From positions 39,759,039 to 39,823,038 of the forward strand of contig OY997590.1 of the NCBI GenBank assembly GCA_963921825.1: a stretch of 64,000 bases of DNA. The letters run 5' to 3'. Positions 34,340 through 45,689 of the stretch are shown in pieces; within the stretch, counting starts at the first letter, position 1; each line of letters starts with the position of its first letter. The stretch comes from Erodium maritimum (taxonomy: Eukaryota; Streptophyta; Magnoliopsida; Geraniales; Geraniaceae). The notes beneath the pieces were generated by a model. It was not told the origin of the DNA and ran no database searches. It saw only the letters and a program-made list of their open reading frames with translations. The translations under genes and the position numbers were made by a program.

Positions 34340-37300
34340 TGTAAGAACCACTCCCGGTCAACGCCAGTCAAACTTGCGAAAAACAGGAAAATTTAAAATT
34401 TTTGGACATACACTTAAGTGAACCTAAATTTGACCCCGAGGGTCATACCGGACTTAGGTTGACCCCAATATCGACCAAAGTGAGTTCCGGGGGACTCAGG
34501 GCAACTTTCTGACCAATTTGGGAAATGTTGACTTTTCGTTGGAAAAGTCAACCGAGCGACGTTTTGGTCCATTCGAGGACTGTTTTGGATCCAAAAAGCT
34601 TATCCGTCGTCGCAGCGGTCTTAGTTGAGCCGTTTCCTTGTAGCCCGTGAAGTTTCGTAATTTCTTGGAAAAAGTGCCCGTTCGGGGCCCGAAACAGCCG
34701 AATTTCGCGAATCTGACTGAAAAATATCTAGAAGATACTTTTCAAAAAGGTGTGGGACCCACATGACACATGTCATGAATGTGGTGGAAGGAAAAAGGGA
34801 GGACAACTTTACCCTTGACTTTAAAGAAAAGACAAAATGAAAAGGGAGGGTATTTTGGTCTTTTTGCTATGTGTTAGTGTTTGAATCAAAATAAAAGGGA
34901 ATGGTGGAGGGTGATACACGACAATTCAGCAAATTTCAGAAATTAGGAGAGAGAGGAGAGAGAAAGAAGAGAGAGAAAGGGAAGGAAAGAAAAATAAAGA
35001 AAAGGGGAGATTTTTGGAGATTGTCGACGATCCAACCGTTGGATCGGGTTTATTCTTGCATAACCGTCATCCCCTCGTCGTTGTCTACGGAAAGAACCCG
35101 ACTTTTTCTCGTTTTGACACGTTTGTTTTTTAAGTGTTCGTTTAGAATTGGTTAAATGATGAACGACTGAGGTTTAGAGTTCGTTAGGAACGTTTTGGGG
35201 CGAAAAGGAACGTTTTCCATTGTGACCGTGTGGGGCCCACGTGCTCGGGTCTCGGGTTTTCGTGTTTGGGTGGTTTAGGACTATCCCCAAGTCGTTAATT
35301 CACACCCGGAACGAATTTTGGAATTAAATTGTGAAAGTTGTAATTGACGGGTTAGAAACTTTAAACGTTAATTAAATTACTTGGAAGTCGGAAATTGATT
35401 CCGTCGAGTGCATAGGAACCCTTGAATTATTCTAAGACCGTAGAAACGAAAACGGGAATTTTTGGAGCCCCGGAAGGACATTTTCCAAACCCGGGCAGAT
35501 TCGCCATGTCGGGCGAATCGGGCCTTTCCGGGTCCATTAGTGATAATGTCGAGTGATTGGGAAGTTTGGGAATGATCGACATTGTCGGGGTTGCATTTAG
35601 GCGTTTAATTCTTTAAATTCGGGTTTCGCATGCTTACTTAAAAAGTGTGTTAATTGTAATGATTGTAGACCGTGTCGCCTACCGTAGAAATAGGAGGCTA
35701 AGCGGGAATTATGGAGATTTTCCGGAGTAAGAGTATCGGGTTTGACACGCTTCAAGAGGTACGGAAAACTAGCCGGATCTCGGCCCTGATTAGGGAAAGA
35801 AAGTTAACAGTAGAACTGCATGTGACACCGGGGTGTCGTGGGTTAAGTAAGTTTATCGAATATTAGAAAGGAAGGCGACACCGGGTGGTGTCGTATGATA
35901 CGGGAACGTATCGAACCATAGAAATGCATGTGACACTTAGTAGTGTCGTAGGAGCAGTGAACTTTCGAAATTAGAACTACTGGAGGCATTCGGTTATGCC
36001 CGGAGGTTGATTGTGAGCATGTTGACATTAGAACTGCTGGAGGCATTGGTTATGCCCAGAGGTTGATTGTGTAGTTGTGTCTTGGGTGGCCATGAGAGCC
36101 CGTGTTTTACTAGTTGGAGTCTTGGGTGGCCATGAGAGCCCGTGTTTTACTGTTGGTGTGTCTTGGGAGGCCGTGAGTGCCCGTGGGGTTGTTGAGCCCA
36201 TGAGTTATTGTCGGTGTGTCTTGGGTGACCATGAGTGCCCGTGGGGTTGTTGAGCCCGTGAGTTACTGTTGGTGTGTGTTGGGTGGCCATGAGTGCCCGC
36301 GGGGTTGTTGAGCCCGTGAGTTATTGTTGGTGTGTCTTGGGAGGCCATGCGTGCCCGTAGGGTTGTTGAGCCCGTGAGTTACTGTCAGTGTGTCTTGGGT
36401 GGCCATGAGTGCCCGTGGGGTTGTTGAACCCGTGTTTTACCGTTGGTGTCTTGGGTGGCCATGAGTGCCTGTGGAGTGTTGAATCGGTCTTGTTGCTGTT
36501 TGTTGAACTTTGCTTGTGATTGCCTGAGGTTAGTGACCCGACTTTGTGTTGGGAAGTTGCGTGGAGGTTGGCTGGCTTGCCTGACAGGGATCAGCAAGTC
36601 GAGCGTTCTTTGGCTAGCCTGGCCTGACAGGGATCGGCAGGTTGAGCATTCTTAGGCGATGGAGGGTTGCTCCCCTTCCGACTAGCTATCGGTAAAGTAG
36701 CTCGGTATATCGCCAACAGGTCGACCGCTTGGAGCCTGACAAGGATCGGTAAAGTGCGTGGGGCAGGCTCGAGCCCAGTCGGTTAGCAACCGGCACTGAG
36801 TAGCTGACTCGAGTGCGATCCTTTGTGATCTTGGGTGTTGCGTGGTTGTCTTTTGTGTCCTTGGAAGAGGTCGTGATCGTCGTGTCGGGTCTACAGCACG
36901 TGTCCGAGTGTTGAGTAGGTTGAGTTAAGTGACGGTTTGTGTGTCAGTCGGGTTACTTGAGTTTGGGGATGGTAGTCCCCGGTGTTGGGTTATTGTTGGT
37001 GTTACCGGCATTGTCTGCTAAGTATGCCGTAGTTAGTCTGTTATCCGTGGTGGTGAGCGAACGCTCACCCCTACCTGCTTTTCCTACAGGTACTGGTCGC
37101 GGGATGGACTAGGTGAGCTTCAGAAGCTTGAAGAGCTAGGAGCGGGAGTCCGGGTTTACTTTTAAGTCTAGTGATGTATACCTTGTATTTTGTCCGCTTG
37201 TTGGGATGTATTTTTGAGTTGTAAATAATTATTTTGATGAACAAATGGTGGTTTTAACGTGATTTATTTAAAAGGTTTCAAAATGTTTTATTGTTTTAAA

Positions 37301-37344
37301 CATTCGCGTTCCGAGTTCGGTTTTACTGAAATTGGGGCGTGACA
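34340..37344 (+). mobile_element. Solo LTR of a Tekay-type (Ty3/gypsy) element
   Basis: Begins TGTAAGAACCACTCCCGG and ends TTGGGGCGTGACA, flanked by the duplication GTACT at 34335-34339 and 37345-37349. Length is 3005 bp. The same LTR, in the other orientation, ends the Tekay element at 51181-53948. No internal region accompanies it. It lies in an exon of the Ulp1-like transposon gene, so it landed after that transposon. Its unusual length comes from blocks of tandem repeats within the LTR. Confidence 0.92.
35810..36470 (+). repeat. Two minisatellite blocks inside the Tekay solo LTR
   Basis: Block 1 (about 35815-36060) repeats a ~57-bp unit with GTGACACTTAGTAGTGTCGT and a cgaac..tagaaatgcatg part about four times. 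Block 2 (about 36070-36470) repeats a ~58-bp unit with GGTGGCCATGAGTGCCCGTG and TTGAGCCCGTGAGTTACTG about seven times. Confidence 0.85.
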
Positions 37345-38535
37345 GTACTACCATAGCCAATCTGAAGAAACCGAAATTTAAACCTTCGTTAATTGGTTGG
37401 ACTGCAGAAGATGTTCAAGAGAGGGAGGATAAAGAGCTGTTGTTAGGTGGCAAGTTTGGAATGTGTTACGTTGTCCAACCTGATCCTCAATTGCCTCCTC
37501 AGATGCATCCTCAATCACCTATTGTATCGCCTCGTAAGGTCGTTGAACAATCTGGTGCTCACCAGAAAACCCATGATCCTCAGTCCCATCCAGGACCTTC
37601 TGGTTCTACTCGTGGTTCAGGCAGGAGCTATCGTGTATGTTTTCTTACTTTTATATTTTTTATTTGTTTCAGTTATGATTCCTAAATTTTTTTTTGATAT
37701 ACTTTTATTGATAAATTTTCAGCATACATACCACAACTTTGTCACAGCGGAAAAAGTTTTCGCCAAGAGTTTTGAAGTTTTGGTTGACTGTTATGAAAAT
37801 AGTCAACATCCTCTACCCGATGTCCAACAAGTTAGGCGTCTGTCTCAAGGATTTCAGGACATTGTTGGAGTTCCAAGTCCTGTGGCAACAACACCACCGA
37901 TGCGCGTTCAACAGCCTGTGGATGGTGACTTTTGGGAGCAGGAGGAAGTTCTAAAAGCTATAGCAAAGATTGAAGAAGCTCAACTGAAAAAGAAGTCCAG
38001 TCAATATTTTCATGCACTAAGGACTAGATCTCCTGATGTAGGTCCTCTACCTACTTTCGACCTTCTGCCTGACATTGAAGAAAATGAGACCAAGAAAAGT
38101 ATTTGTGAAGACGAAACTGATAAGGATCAGATGGAAGGTTCAAACAAAAGTGAAAGAGAAAATTCAGGTGGAAGCTATTGTGATTTTGACAAGTGTGCTT
38201 ATGTAAGTGATGACGAAGAAGAAACACAAGTAGATGCACCTGATTCAGAGGTAGCAGCTAAAGCAGACGTTGGAGCTGAATTTGTAGCACCTGAAGTATA
38301 TGTGGCAACTGGTGATAATATCGAATCGAAGGAAGTCGTTCATCATATTGAGGACAATTCAGATGAAGATAAAACAGGGGGTGATGCTTTTGTTGTTGGT
38401 GGAGTAGTTGAAGATGATATAAGTCAAGACAAAGGAGTTGTTGATGTCTCTGGTATTGGGGAAGGAACTGAACAAAGTGACGAATTGTACATGTACCCTG
38501 GCATTGATTCTATTCTTGTTGATTCAGATACACAA

Positions 38536-39145
38536 CCTGATGTACCAGTTGAACAGAGTTCATTTGAATAGAAAAAAGCTGTTGCTGATGTGGAGCATAA
38601 AGAAGAAACAGACATTATTATTGCCGGCGAACATAGTATGCCAAAAACTGATGTGGATAAAAGCATTAGTTGTAATTTGAAGGATGGATTTCATGTTGTT
38701 GTACTCGATTCCGAGACACAGGAATCTTTGAAACAAAGTCCTGATGTACCAGTTGAACAGAGTTCATTTGAAGAGAAAGAAGTTGTTGCTGATGTGGAGC
38801 ATAAAGAAGAAACAAACATTATTGTTGCCGGCGAACATAGCATGCCAAAACTGATGTGGATAAAAGCGTTAGTTGTAATTTGAAGGATGGATTCCATGTT
38901 ATTGTACTCGATTCCGAGACACAATAATCTTTGAAACAAAGTCCTGATGTACCAGTTGAACAGAGTGCATTTGAAGAGAAAGAAGATGTTGCTGACGTGG
39001 AGCATAAAGAAGAAACAGACATTATTGTTGCCGGCGAACATAGCATCCCAAAAACTGATGTGGATAAAAGCGTTGACAGTCAGAAAAACGTAGAGAAAAC
39101 GGTCTTGATTGTCTAATTGATGCAATGATGATCGATGCAATTGCA
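38536..39145 (+). repeat. Coding tandem repeat of 203-204 bp in the Ulp1-like gene
   Basis: CCTGATGTACCAGTTGAACA begins units at 38536, 38740 and 38943. Each unit codes for about 68 residues (PDVPVEQSSFE, ADVEHKEETDIIVAGEHS, PKTDVDKS), an acidic, probably disordered segment ahead of the protease domain. A shorter 42-bp repeat (EETTEEKNT) follows at about 39165-39255. Confidence 0.9.
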
Positions 39146-40109
39146 TCATCAGTTATTTGTGCTGAGGAGGAAACCACTGAAGAAAAGAATACAGTCATTG
39201 CTAAGGAGGAAACCACTGAAGAAAAGAATACAATCATTGCTGAGGAGGAAACCACAGAATCAGATCACTCTTCTCTAGATTTAGTTTCTGAACATGGTCT
39301 TTTATCCCCAATACAATCCAAAGAAGATGGTGGGACTTGTACTGACACATCTCTGCATATTTCCAATGCAAATATTGGCAAAGAGGTAGGCGGATTGGTG
39401 TCTGGTAACAGTGAAGAAGAAAAGAAAAGATAGAGGTTGATAATCAGAAAGCTAGTTCTTCATATTCAGTTCCAGACATCCTGAAACTCCCACACATACT
39501 GCTTAACGACTCTGATGTAGATGATTTTGATGATCCAGAAGCTCTCTTCTGTTCTGTGGCATCAATAGGGAAGGACGCATGTGATGAACTTGAGGAGAAA
39601 TCTGAACCGTGCATGGATATGGTCCTTTATGTTCCTCCACAAAAGTTGTCTGGGAGTAACACATCTGGTTCAGTTTCACACATGAACAATGATAACGAAT
39701 CGGTAGGCAAGGAAAGCGTTGATGCAGAACCATCACATCATTCTGGTGATACTGACGATCTTTTCAACGCTTTCTAACCAAAGAATGAACCACAAACTCC
39801 TCCTGATGCAGCAGAAGTTGTTTCACCTCCTCCTAAACACAGAGGGAGAAGAAAATGCGCATTGAATATTCCTCCACTTCAAGCCATCCCATCGCCAAAT
39901 TGCACTATAGGTCCCGATCTTTATTTGTTTGATAAGGACATAGTACCTTATGGGAACAGGCATACAAAATTCATTAGCAGTAAGCAGCAGACCATTTGGG
40001 AGACCCTGTTGACAGATTGGGCTTTGAACCCCACTGAAAATGATTTGAAGTAAGTTGCTGTTATTACTATTCAGTTTATCTAAAATTCATGCATAAATTA
40101 TTTTCTGCT

Positions 40110-40215
40110 ATGCATTATAAGCTTTTAGTGGTCTGCATATAAGGTTTTAGTGTTCTGCAGCAGAAACTTTTAGTGGTCTACATATAAGGTTTTACTGGTC
40201 TGTAGTGAAATTTTT
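40110..40215 (+). repeat. TTTTAGTGGTCTGCA repeat array, second intron copy
   Basis: About five degenerate copies sit in the interval between the exon ending NPTENDLK (40051) and the start of the protease core (YENAYNGLRRD, about 40260). Confidence 0.75.
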
Positions 40216-41098
40216 AGTCGTTTATCAAATTTCATTCTTATGATGTGACATGTCTCATGTCTATGAAAATGCATACAATGGATTGCGAAGAGACAACATT
40301 TTGAGTTTCAGAGACGACATGGAACTTTACAGTTCTGTGATTGATGCTTGGGCTGATTATCTCAACTACTTGGAATTCAACAAGAAGAACCATCTGGGTC
40401 CATCACGGGTGTTCTTATCAACCCATATATCTGTAAGTTGAAGTTTGATGTCCTTTTTGAAGTCGTTCAATTTTTATTTTTTTTAATCATTTTACTTTGT
40501 CTTTTTGAATAATAATCTTCTTGTATTTACATATATGTAGATTGCCTACGAGCAGTCAGGAAACACTACTGCCCTTGGAACAATTGTACAGGATGAACTT
40601 CAAAAGGTTAACATGAGTGTCCACTATTATGACATGGTAATTTTTTGTTTCCTCATTATAATAATTTTTTTTAAGTCAAATTACTTTGTTTAATTTATTT
40701 GTTTTTTTGGAATACCTTTTTTGTTGCAGATTCTGATGTTTGTATTCAGGAAGGGCCATTACATGCTCATGGTAATTGATATAAAGAGTAATATCATCGA
40801 GATTCTTGACAATTATCAACCTGATAGTGACGATAAGGATCGTTATCAAAATTGTTTTCATGACTTGGTGAGATTAATATATTCTTCTTGTTCTTGTTCT
40901 TGAGTCTTATATATTTGTATATTTTATTCTATCTGAAAATTTGTATATATTACAGAGAGATGGCATTTCAGCACATGTCATGACTAAGAATAAGAAGATT
41001 GGGTTGAAAATCGGTGGTCTACCAATCAGACGTCGTCATCTTTATTGGCAAAATGCTTTGAACTGCAAGGATTGTGGTGTTTTTCTTCTCTTAACTTC

Positions 41099-41725
41099 TC
41101 TTTTAGTGGTCTGCAATATAACCTTCTAGTGGTCTGCACTCTGAACTTCTAGTGGTGTGCATCATAGCCTTTTAGTTCTCTGCACTCTGAACTTCTAGTG
41201 GTGTGCAGCAGACCCTTTTAGTGGTCTGCACTCTGAAATTCTAGTGGTGTGCAGCATAGCCTTTTAGTTCTCTGCACTCTGAACTTCCAGTGGTGTGCAG
41301 CAAACCCTTTTAGTGGTCTGCACTCTGAACTTTTAGTGTTGTGCACTGCTCTTATCCTCATGTATTGGTAAAATTCACATGTATAAGCAGTGAGAATAAC
41401 ATAATTAACTTATCCTCATGTATTGGTAAAATTCACATAATAACAAACCAAAGTCGCAAGTCGTATTTCTATATGTTTTTCTTCTCTTAACTCTCCTATG
41501 TGTATGTTCTTTATGACAGTGTTCTAAAATTAATTTATATCTTCTGTTCACATCCCTGGATGAGTTATTCTTGTGCTCTGCACTACAAGCTTTTTAGTGG
41601 TCTGCAATATAACCTTCTAGTGGTCTGCACTCTGAACTTCTAGTGCAGTGCAGCATAGCCTTTTAGTGGTCTGCACTCTGAACTTCTAGTGGTGTGCAGT
41701 GCTTTGCAACATAATTTTGGTAGTA
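41099..41725 (+). repeat. TTTTAGTGGTCTGCA repeat array, largest block
   Basis: Directly after the catalytic-Cys exon, at least eleven units of about 23 bp (TAGTGGTCTGCACTCTGAAC) run from 41099 to 41350 and about six more from 41585 to 41715. Between them phrases such as TTATCCTCATGTATTGGTAA are duplicated. The final exon (YQRAHTRKLRMRFMAKLL) starts near 41852, so the array lies in the last intron. Confidence 0.85.
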
Positions 41726-42420
41726 CCCGTTCAAGATGCTACATGCAGTGACAATAACATAATTAACTTATCCTCATGTAGTGGTAAAATTCACATATTT
41801 TTTCTGCTGCAGTTCTTAAAGTATTCACATATTTAAACTTTTGCAATGCAGTATCAAAGGGCACATACAAGGAAGCTCAGGATGAGGTTCATGGCAAAAT
41901 TGTTGACGTTTGAGCTGAACGGTAAATGAGAAGATGTGCATAAAGAAGTGAAGCAGTACTATTCACAAACAGGAAACCCATTCAATTTTCGCCAAACAAA
42001 GTTTCCATTTACATGTACCAAATTGGTGCCAAAAATAGGTTCTTGATTGTTTGGAACAATATGGATATTGTTTTTTATTCTGAGATCATAATTATGGATA
42101 TTTTTTTTTCTGTTTAAAACAAACATGGTTTTTATAATACAGATATGAATATTAGTAATATAATATATTAGCAGTCTGCACAATAAGCGATTTGTATTGT
42201 ACAGCATAATTTTATAGTGCTGTGCAACATAGATTATCAGTACACAGACCTGTGCATGATTATATTTTTGTATCTGTTCAAAACTAGTAGATAATACTTG
42301 GCAAACTTTAATATTCATAGATTCATAGGGATAACATGGCGTGTGAAACACCAAACAAAACAGACAAAAGACGACATGCATGAAAAAGAAGGTACCACCA
42401 ATCCTTCATCTGGATATGGC

Positions 42421-42702
42421 TTAGGGATCTACATTTATATTTCTGAGGAATTGTTGATATTCCCTTAGTGCCACCAGCATGCGTTCCTTGGTAGCTCTTT
42501 GTTCTGTGTTCCAGGTAAGGACGTCGTCTCGTTCCATGTCAACCAACTACTTGAAAACCTTTTGATCTAGCATCAACATTTGGTACTGGATTGTTGTGAA
42601 CTTCAACTTCCAAAGGTGGTGAATGGAATCAATACGCCTTGCCTCATCTTCAGTATTCATGCGAATCCAACTAGTTATATCTCTACCGCCGTTGGAAGCC
42701 AT
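42421..42702 (-). pseudogene. Small antisense gene beside the Ulp1-like gene, one in-frame stop
   Basis: The frame starts at the ATG at 42702 (MASNGGRDITSWIRM) and ends with TAA at 42421. It would code for about 92 residues, interrupted by a single TAG at 42547-42549. The product looks mostly helical and charged (EDEARRIDSIHHLWKLKF, MERDDVLTWNTEQRATKERM) and I recognise no family. A TATA box 76 bp upstream and the unbroken sense of both halves suggest a real gene until recently. It is convergent with the Ulp1-like gene, whose stop is 490 bp away, and may be a second gene of that transposon. Start choice: first ATG after the TATA box. Confidence 0.5.
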
Positions 42703-42775
42703 TTTTTTTGCTTTAAAGATATTTTTGTGCAGATGAGGCTTGAAAGATGTGTTCAAGTGTTTGCTAAGTGGGGGG

Positions 42776-42786
42776 TATTTATAGCC
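42776..42786 (-). promoter_or_regulatory. TATA box of the small antisense gene
   Basis: Minus-strand reading GGGCTATAAATACC fits the plant TATA consensus and lies about 75 bp ahead of the ATG at 42702. A leader of ordinary composition lies between. Confidence 0.6.
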
Positions 42787-42802
42787 CTGGGCCAAGGGCA
42801 TT

Positions 42803-43596
42803 ATTGGTAATCCAAAACTAAGTTATGGACTAAGTGGGTAGTTTAGTTTCAACACCACATCTACTCTTATGCATTAAATTCTCAACCACTAAATCTCCAA
42901 AATTGATCAACTTCTGATCAGTGCATCTCTCTTTTAATAGCTAAATCTCCCTCGTTTTTTAAACCTATCTATTTTCAGAGATTGCGTCAGTGTCATGGTG
43001 GTTGTCTTTCTAATCACTTCATCATACCCAAAACAGTCATAAATGTGGAGCACAATCATAAATTTAGTGTGTAGATTACCCTATCAGTGGTGTGCATTTC
43101 AAAGTGTTAGTAATGTGCAACATAATTTTTTAGTGCATAGAATTTGCCCGTCCTTGTTTTGTATCTGATAATAAAACAATAAATACTATGTATTGTATGA
43201 TTTATTATAACATAAAAATTATGGAATATAGTTTTTCTGTCACATTATTATTAATTTTTTTAATTCTTAGTGGACCTGATCTACCACCATTCAATGAACA
43301 TTTATCAGTAATTGTAGTGGGCTGAGCCCAATTCAATATGAAAAGACATTCCTCGCGTGCCTTCATTAATGGACGCGACGTGCGTCAATTAACACGCCAC
43401 GTCCTCCATTCGCGGTTATTTAATCAATTAAATTTTGTAATTAAAATAAACTCGGCGTCCTTTGATTTCCCAAAACGCGTCCCTTGGTTGGTTATATATA
43501 GTGGCCTTGACGCAGAGTCCTTCTCAGTCACCACAAACTCGTTTGAATATAGAGATCAGAGGGATATCTTTTTGGAAGCGATTTTCTAGTTGCAGT
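42803..43596. other. Spacer, then promoter of the truncated F-box gene
   Basis: Up to about 43300 the DNA is AT-rich and includes three degenerate copies of the TTTTAGTGGTCTGCA repeat (43080-43140). At 43330-43470 it becomes GC-richer with ACGT-core motifs (CACGCCACGTCC). GGTTATATATAGTGG at about 43490 is a good TATA box, about 100 bp ahead of the F-box ATG. Confidence 0.5.
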
Positions 43597-43987
43597 ATGG
43601 AAAACGAAGATCAGAGGGATATCATCACTCAACTCCCCAACAATCTGCTCCTCCAAATTTTCGACAGGCTTCTGGAGGAAAGTGATGGTCCCTTCTTTCT
43701 TCTTTCTGTCTGGTAAGTGATGCTTTGTTCTTTCCCTTTTCCTTCTGGTAAATCAATTCCAAATCAGTATCTGTTTATATTTATTGTTGATTTCAGTCAA
43801 GATTGATTAAGCAAATCCCATATTTTTGGTTATTACTTCTGTAATTCGTGGTTTAATTAGTTGCAGGAGGTTTTACGAACTTCTCCATCGTGATGAGAGA
43901 GTTCTTTCCCATCTCCGCTGCCAATTTAGGCCTGATGTCGTGCGAGCTGTTAGAGGACGTAGTTGTCGCGTTCTTTGCAGGGCATCT
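43597..43987 (+). pseudogene. F-box gene front, cut by LTR insertion
   Basis: Exon 1 runs from the ATG at 43597 to 43712, with a GTAAGT donor; exon 2 starts at 43861 after TTAATTAG. Joined in phase they read MENEDQRDIITQLPNNLLLQ, IFDRLLEESDGPFFLLSV, CCRRFYELLHRDERVLSHL, RCQFRPDVVRAVRGRSC. This is an F-box (LPxxLLxxIFxRL...CRRFYEL), the SKP1-binding part of a SCF substrate receptor. About 80 residues remain; from about 43987 the sequence is LTR and the frame stops. The promoter side looks intact (TATA at ~43493). Either a host gene truncated by the insertion or a captured gene fragment belonging to the neighbouring transposon. Confidence 0.65.
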
Positions 43988-45689
43988 AAAATTTGACCCA
44001 GGGGGTCATACCGGACTGTAGTTGTTGATTTCGGTCAACGCTAGTCAAATTGGCGAAAACACGAAAATTTAAAATTTTTGGGCAGACACCTAAATGAACC
44101 TATATTTGACCCATAGAATCATACCAGACTTAAGTTGACCCCGGTATCGATCAAAGTGAGTTCTGGGGGACTCAGGGCAACTATTTGACCAATTTGGGAA
44201 ATGTTGACTTTTTGCCGGAAAAGTCAACCGAGCGACGTTTTGGTCCGTTCGAGGTCCGTTTTGGACCCAAAAAGCTTAGCCGTCGTTACAGCGGTCTTAG
44301 TTGGGCCATTTCCTTGTAGCCTGCGAAGTTTCGTAATTTCTTGGAAAATGGGCCCGTTCGGGGACCGAGACGGCCGAAATTCGCGAATCTGACAGAAAAA
44401 TATCTACAAAGATATTTTCTTTAAAAGGTGGGACCCACTTGCCACTTTTCACACAAGTGGTGGTGGTAGGTATTTTTGAACAAAACAAAGGGGAGAGATG
44501 AGGGGTAGTTTGTAAATAAGAGGGTTGGTGTTAGTTTTTGAACAAAATAAAAGGGAAAAGAAGATGAGGTCTCGGCCAAGACAAGAAAGGAGAGAAGGAG
44601 AGAGAAAAAGAAGAGATAAAAGAAGTGAGAAGGAGGAAAGGAAAAAGGAAAGGGAAAAGTGAGGGTTTTTGGTGATTTTCCGACAATCCGACCGACAGAT
44701 CGTCTCAACGGTTGTAGAATCGAGCTCCCTTCGTCATTCCCTACGGTGAGAACCCATTCTTTTCTCATTTTGGTACGTTTGAAAATTAGGGTTTGAGTTT
44801 AAACGAGTCAAATATGGTTGGGTTTTGGTTAGAATTGGTTTAAAGATGAATGGTTGAGGTTTGGGGTTCGTTACGAACGTTTTGGGGTGAAAAGGAAATT
44901 TTCCCATTGTGGCCGTGTGGGGCCCACTTGCCCGGGCCTCAGGTTTTTTCGTGTTCGGGTGGTTTTGGACGATCCCCGAGTCGATAATTCACACCCGGAA
45001 CGAATTATGGGATTAAATTGTGGAAATTGGAAATTTCGGGTTCAGAAACTTTAAACGCGAATTAAATCGCTCGGAAGTCGGAAATTGATTCCGTCGATTG
45101 CATTGGAACCCTTGAATTATTCTAAGATCGTAGAAATGAAAACGGGAATTTTCGGAGCCCCGGAAGAGCGTTTTTCGATCCCGGGCAGATTCGCCAAGTC
45201 GGGCGAATTGAGCTTTTCCGGAGTAATTGGGAAGTTTGGGAGTGATCGACATTGTCGGGGTTGCGTTTGGGCGTCAAGTTTATTAAAATTCAGCTTTGCC
45301 TGCAAACTTAAATAGTGCTTTAATTGTGTTCTTGTTAGATCGTGCCGCCGACCGCGGAAAGGGGAAGCTAGGCGAGTGATTGCTAGCACGCCGGAGCTTG
45401 GGCGTGGACATTTGGGAAAGCGTTACGAGGTAAGGAAAAGTAGCCGGATCTCGGCCTTGACTAGGGAAAGTTAACAGTAGAAATGCATGTGATACCTAAT
45501 GGTGTCGTAGGATAAGTAAGTTTATCGAACACTAGAAATGCAGGCGACACTTAGTGGTGTCGTATGATACGTGAATGTATCGAACAATAGAAAGGCATGT
45601 GACACTTAGTAGTGTCGTAGGATAAGTGAGATTATCGAACAATAGAAATACTGGTGGCATTTGGTTGTGCCCGGAGGTTGATTGAATTG

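Larger units (their letters stand above)
32337..41929 (+). pseudogene. Transposon-borne Ulp1-type cysteine protease gene, broken
   Basis: Blocks follow in the order seen in plant transposon proteins with a C-terminal Ulp1 (C48) domain. Start MASKMFRDFDIIS at 32337-32385; a basic block and a conserved N-terminal domain at 32999-33970 (LRTSPSRLYDLIIRLS, FLPARLCMYLVESF, DDSVVHYVLGIPRG); further exons 37350-37635 and 37722-39777 (acidic, repeated); then the protease at 39860-41929. Protease landmarks: VIDAWADYLN (~40340), GHYMLMVIDI with His at 40757-40759, EILDN with Asp at 40808-40810, and KDCGVF with Cys at 41073-41075, the canonical triad. Ulp1 enzymes cleave SUMO or ubiquitin-like tags. In-frame stops (33289, 38571 and later) and a solo LTR in the 34320-37350 exon show that it is dead. 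Similar genes are known from Mutator-like KIMULE/Kaonashi elements; no transposase or matching termini were found here. Confidence 0.8.

Noticed and set aside
41959-42381. 140-residue minus-strand frame beside the small antisense gene
   Set aside because: AT-rich, low-complexity translation without a domain; it overlaps the repeat-bearing 3' region of the Ulp1-like gene and has no promoter signal.
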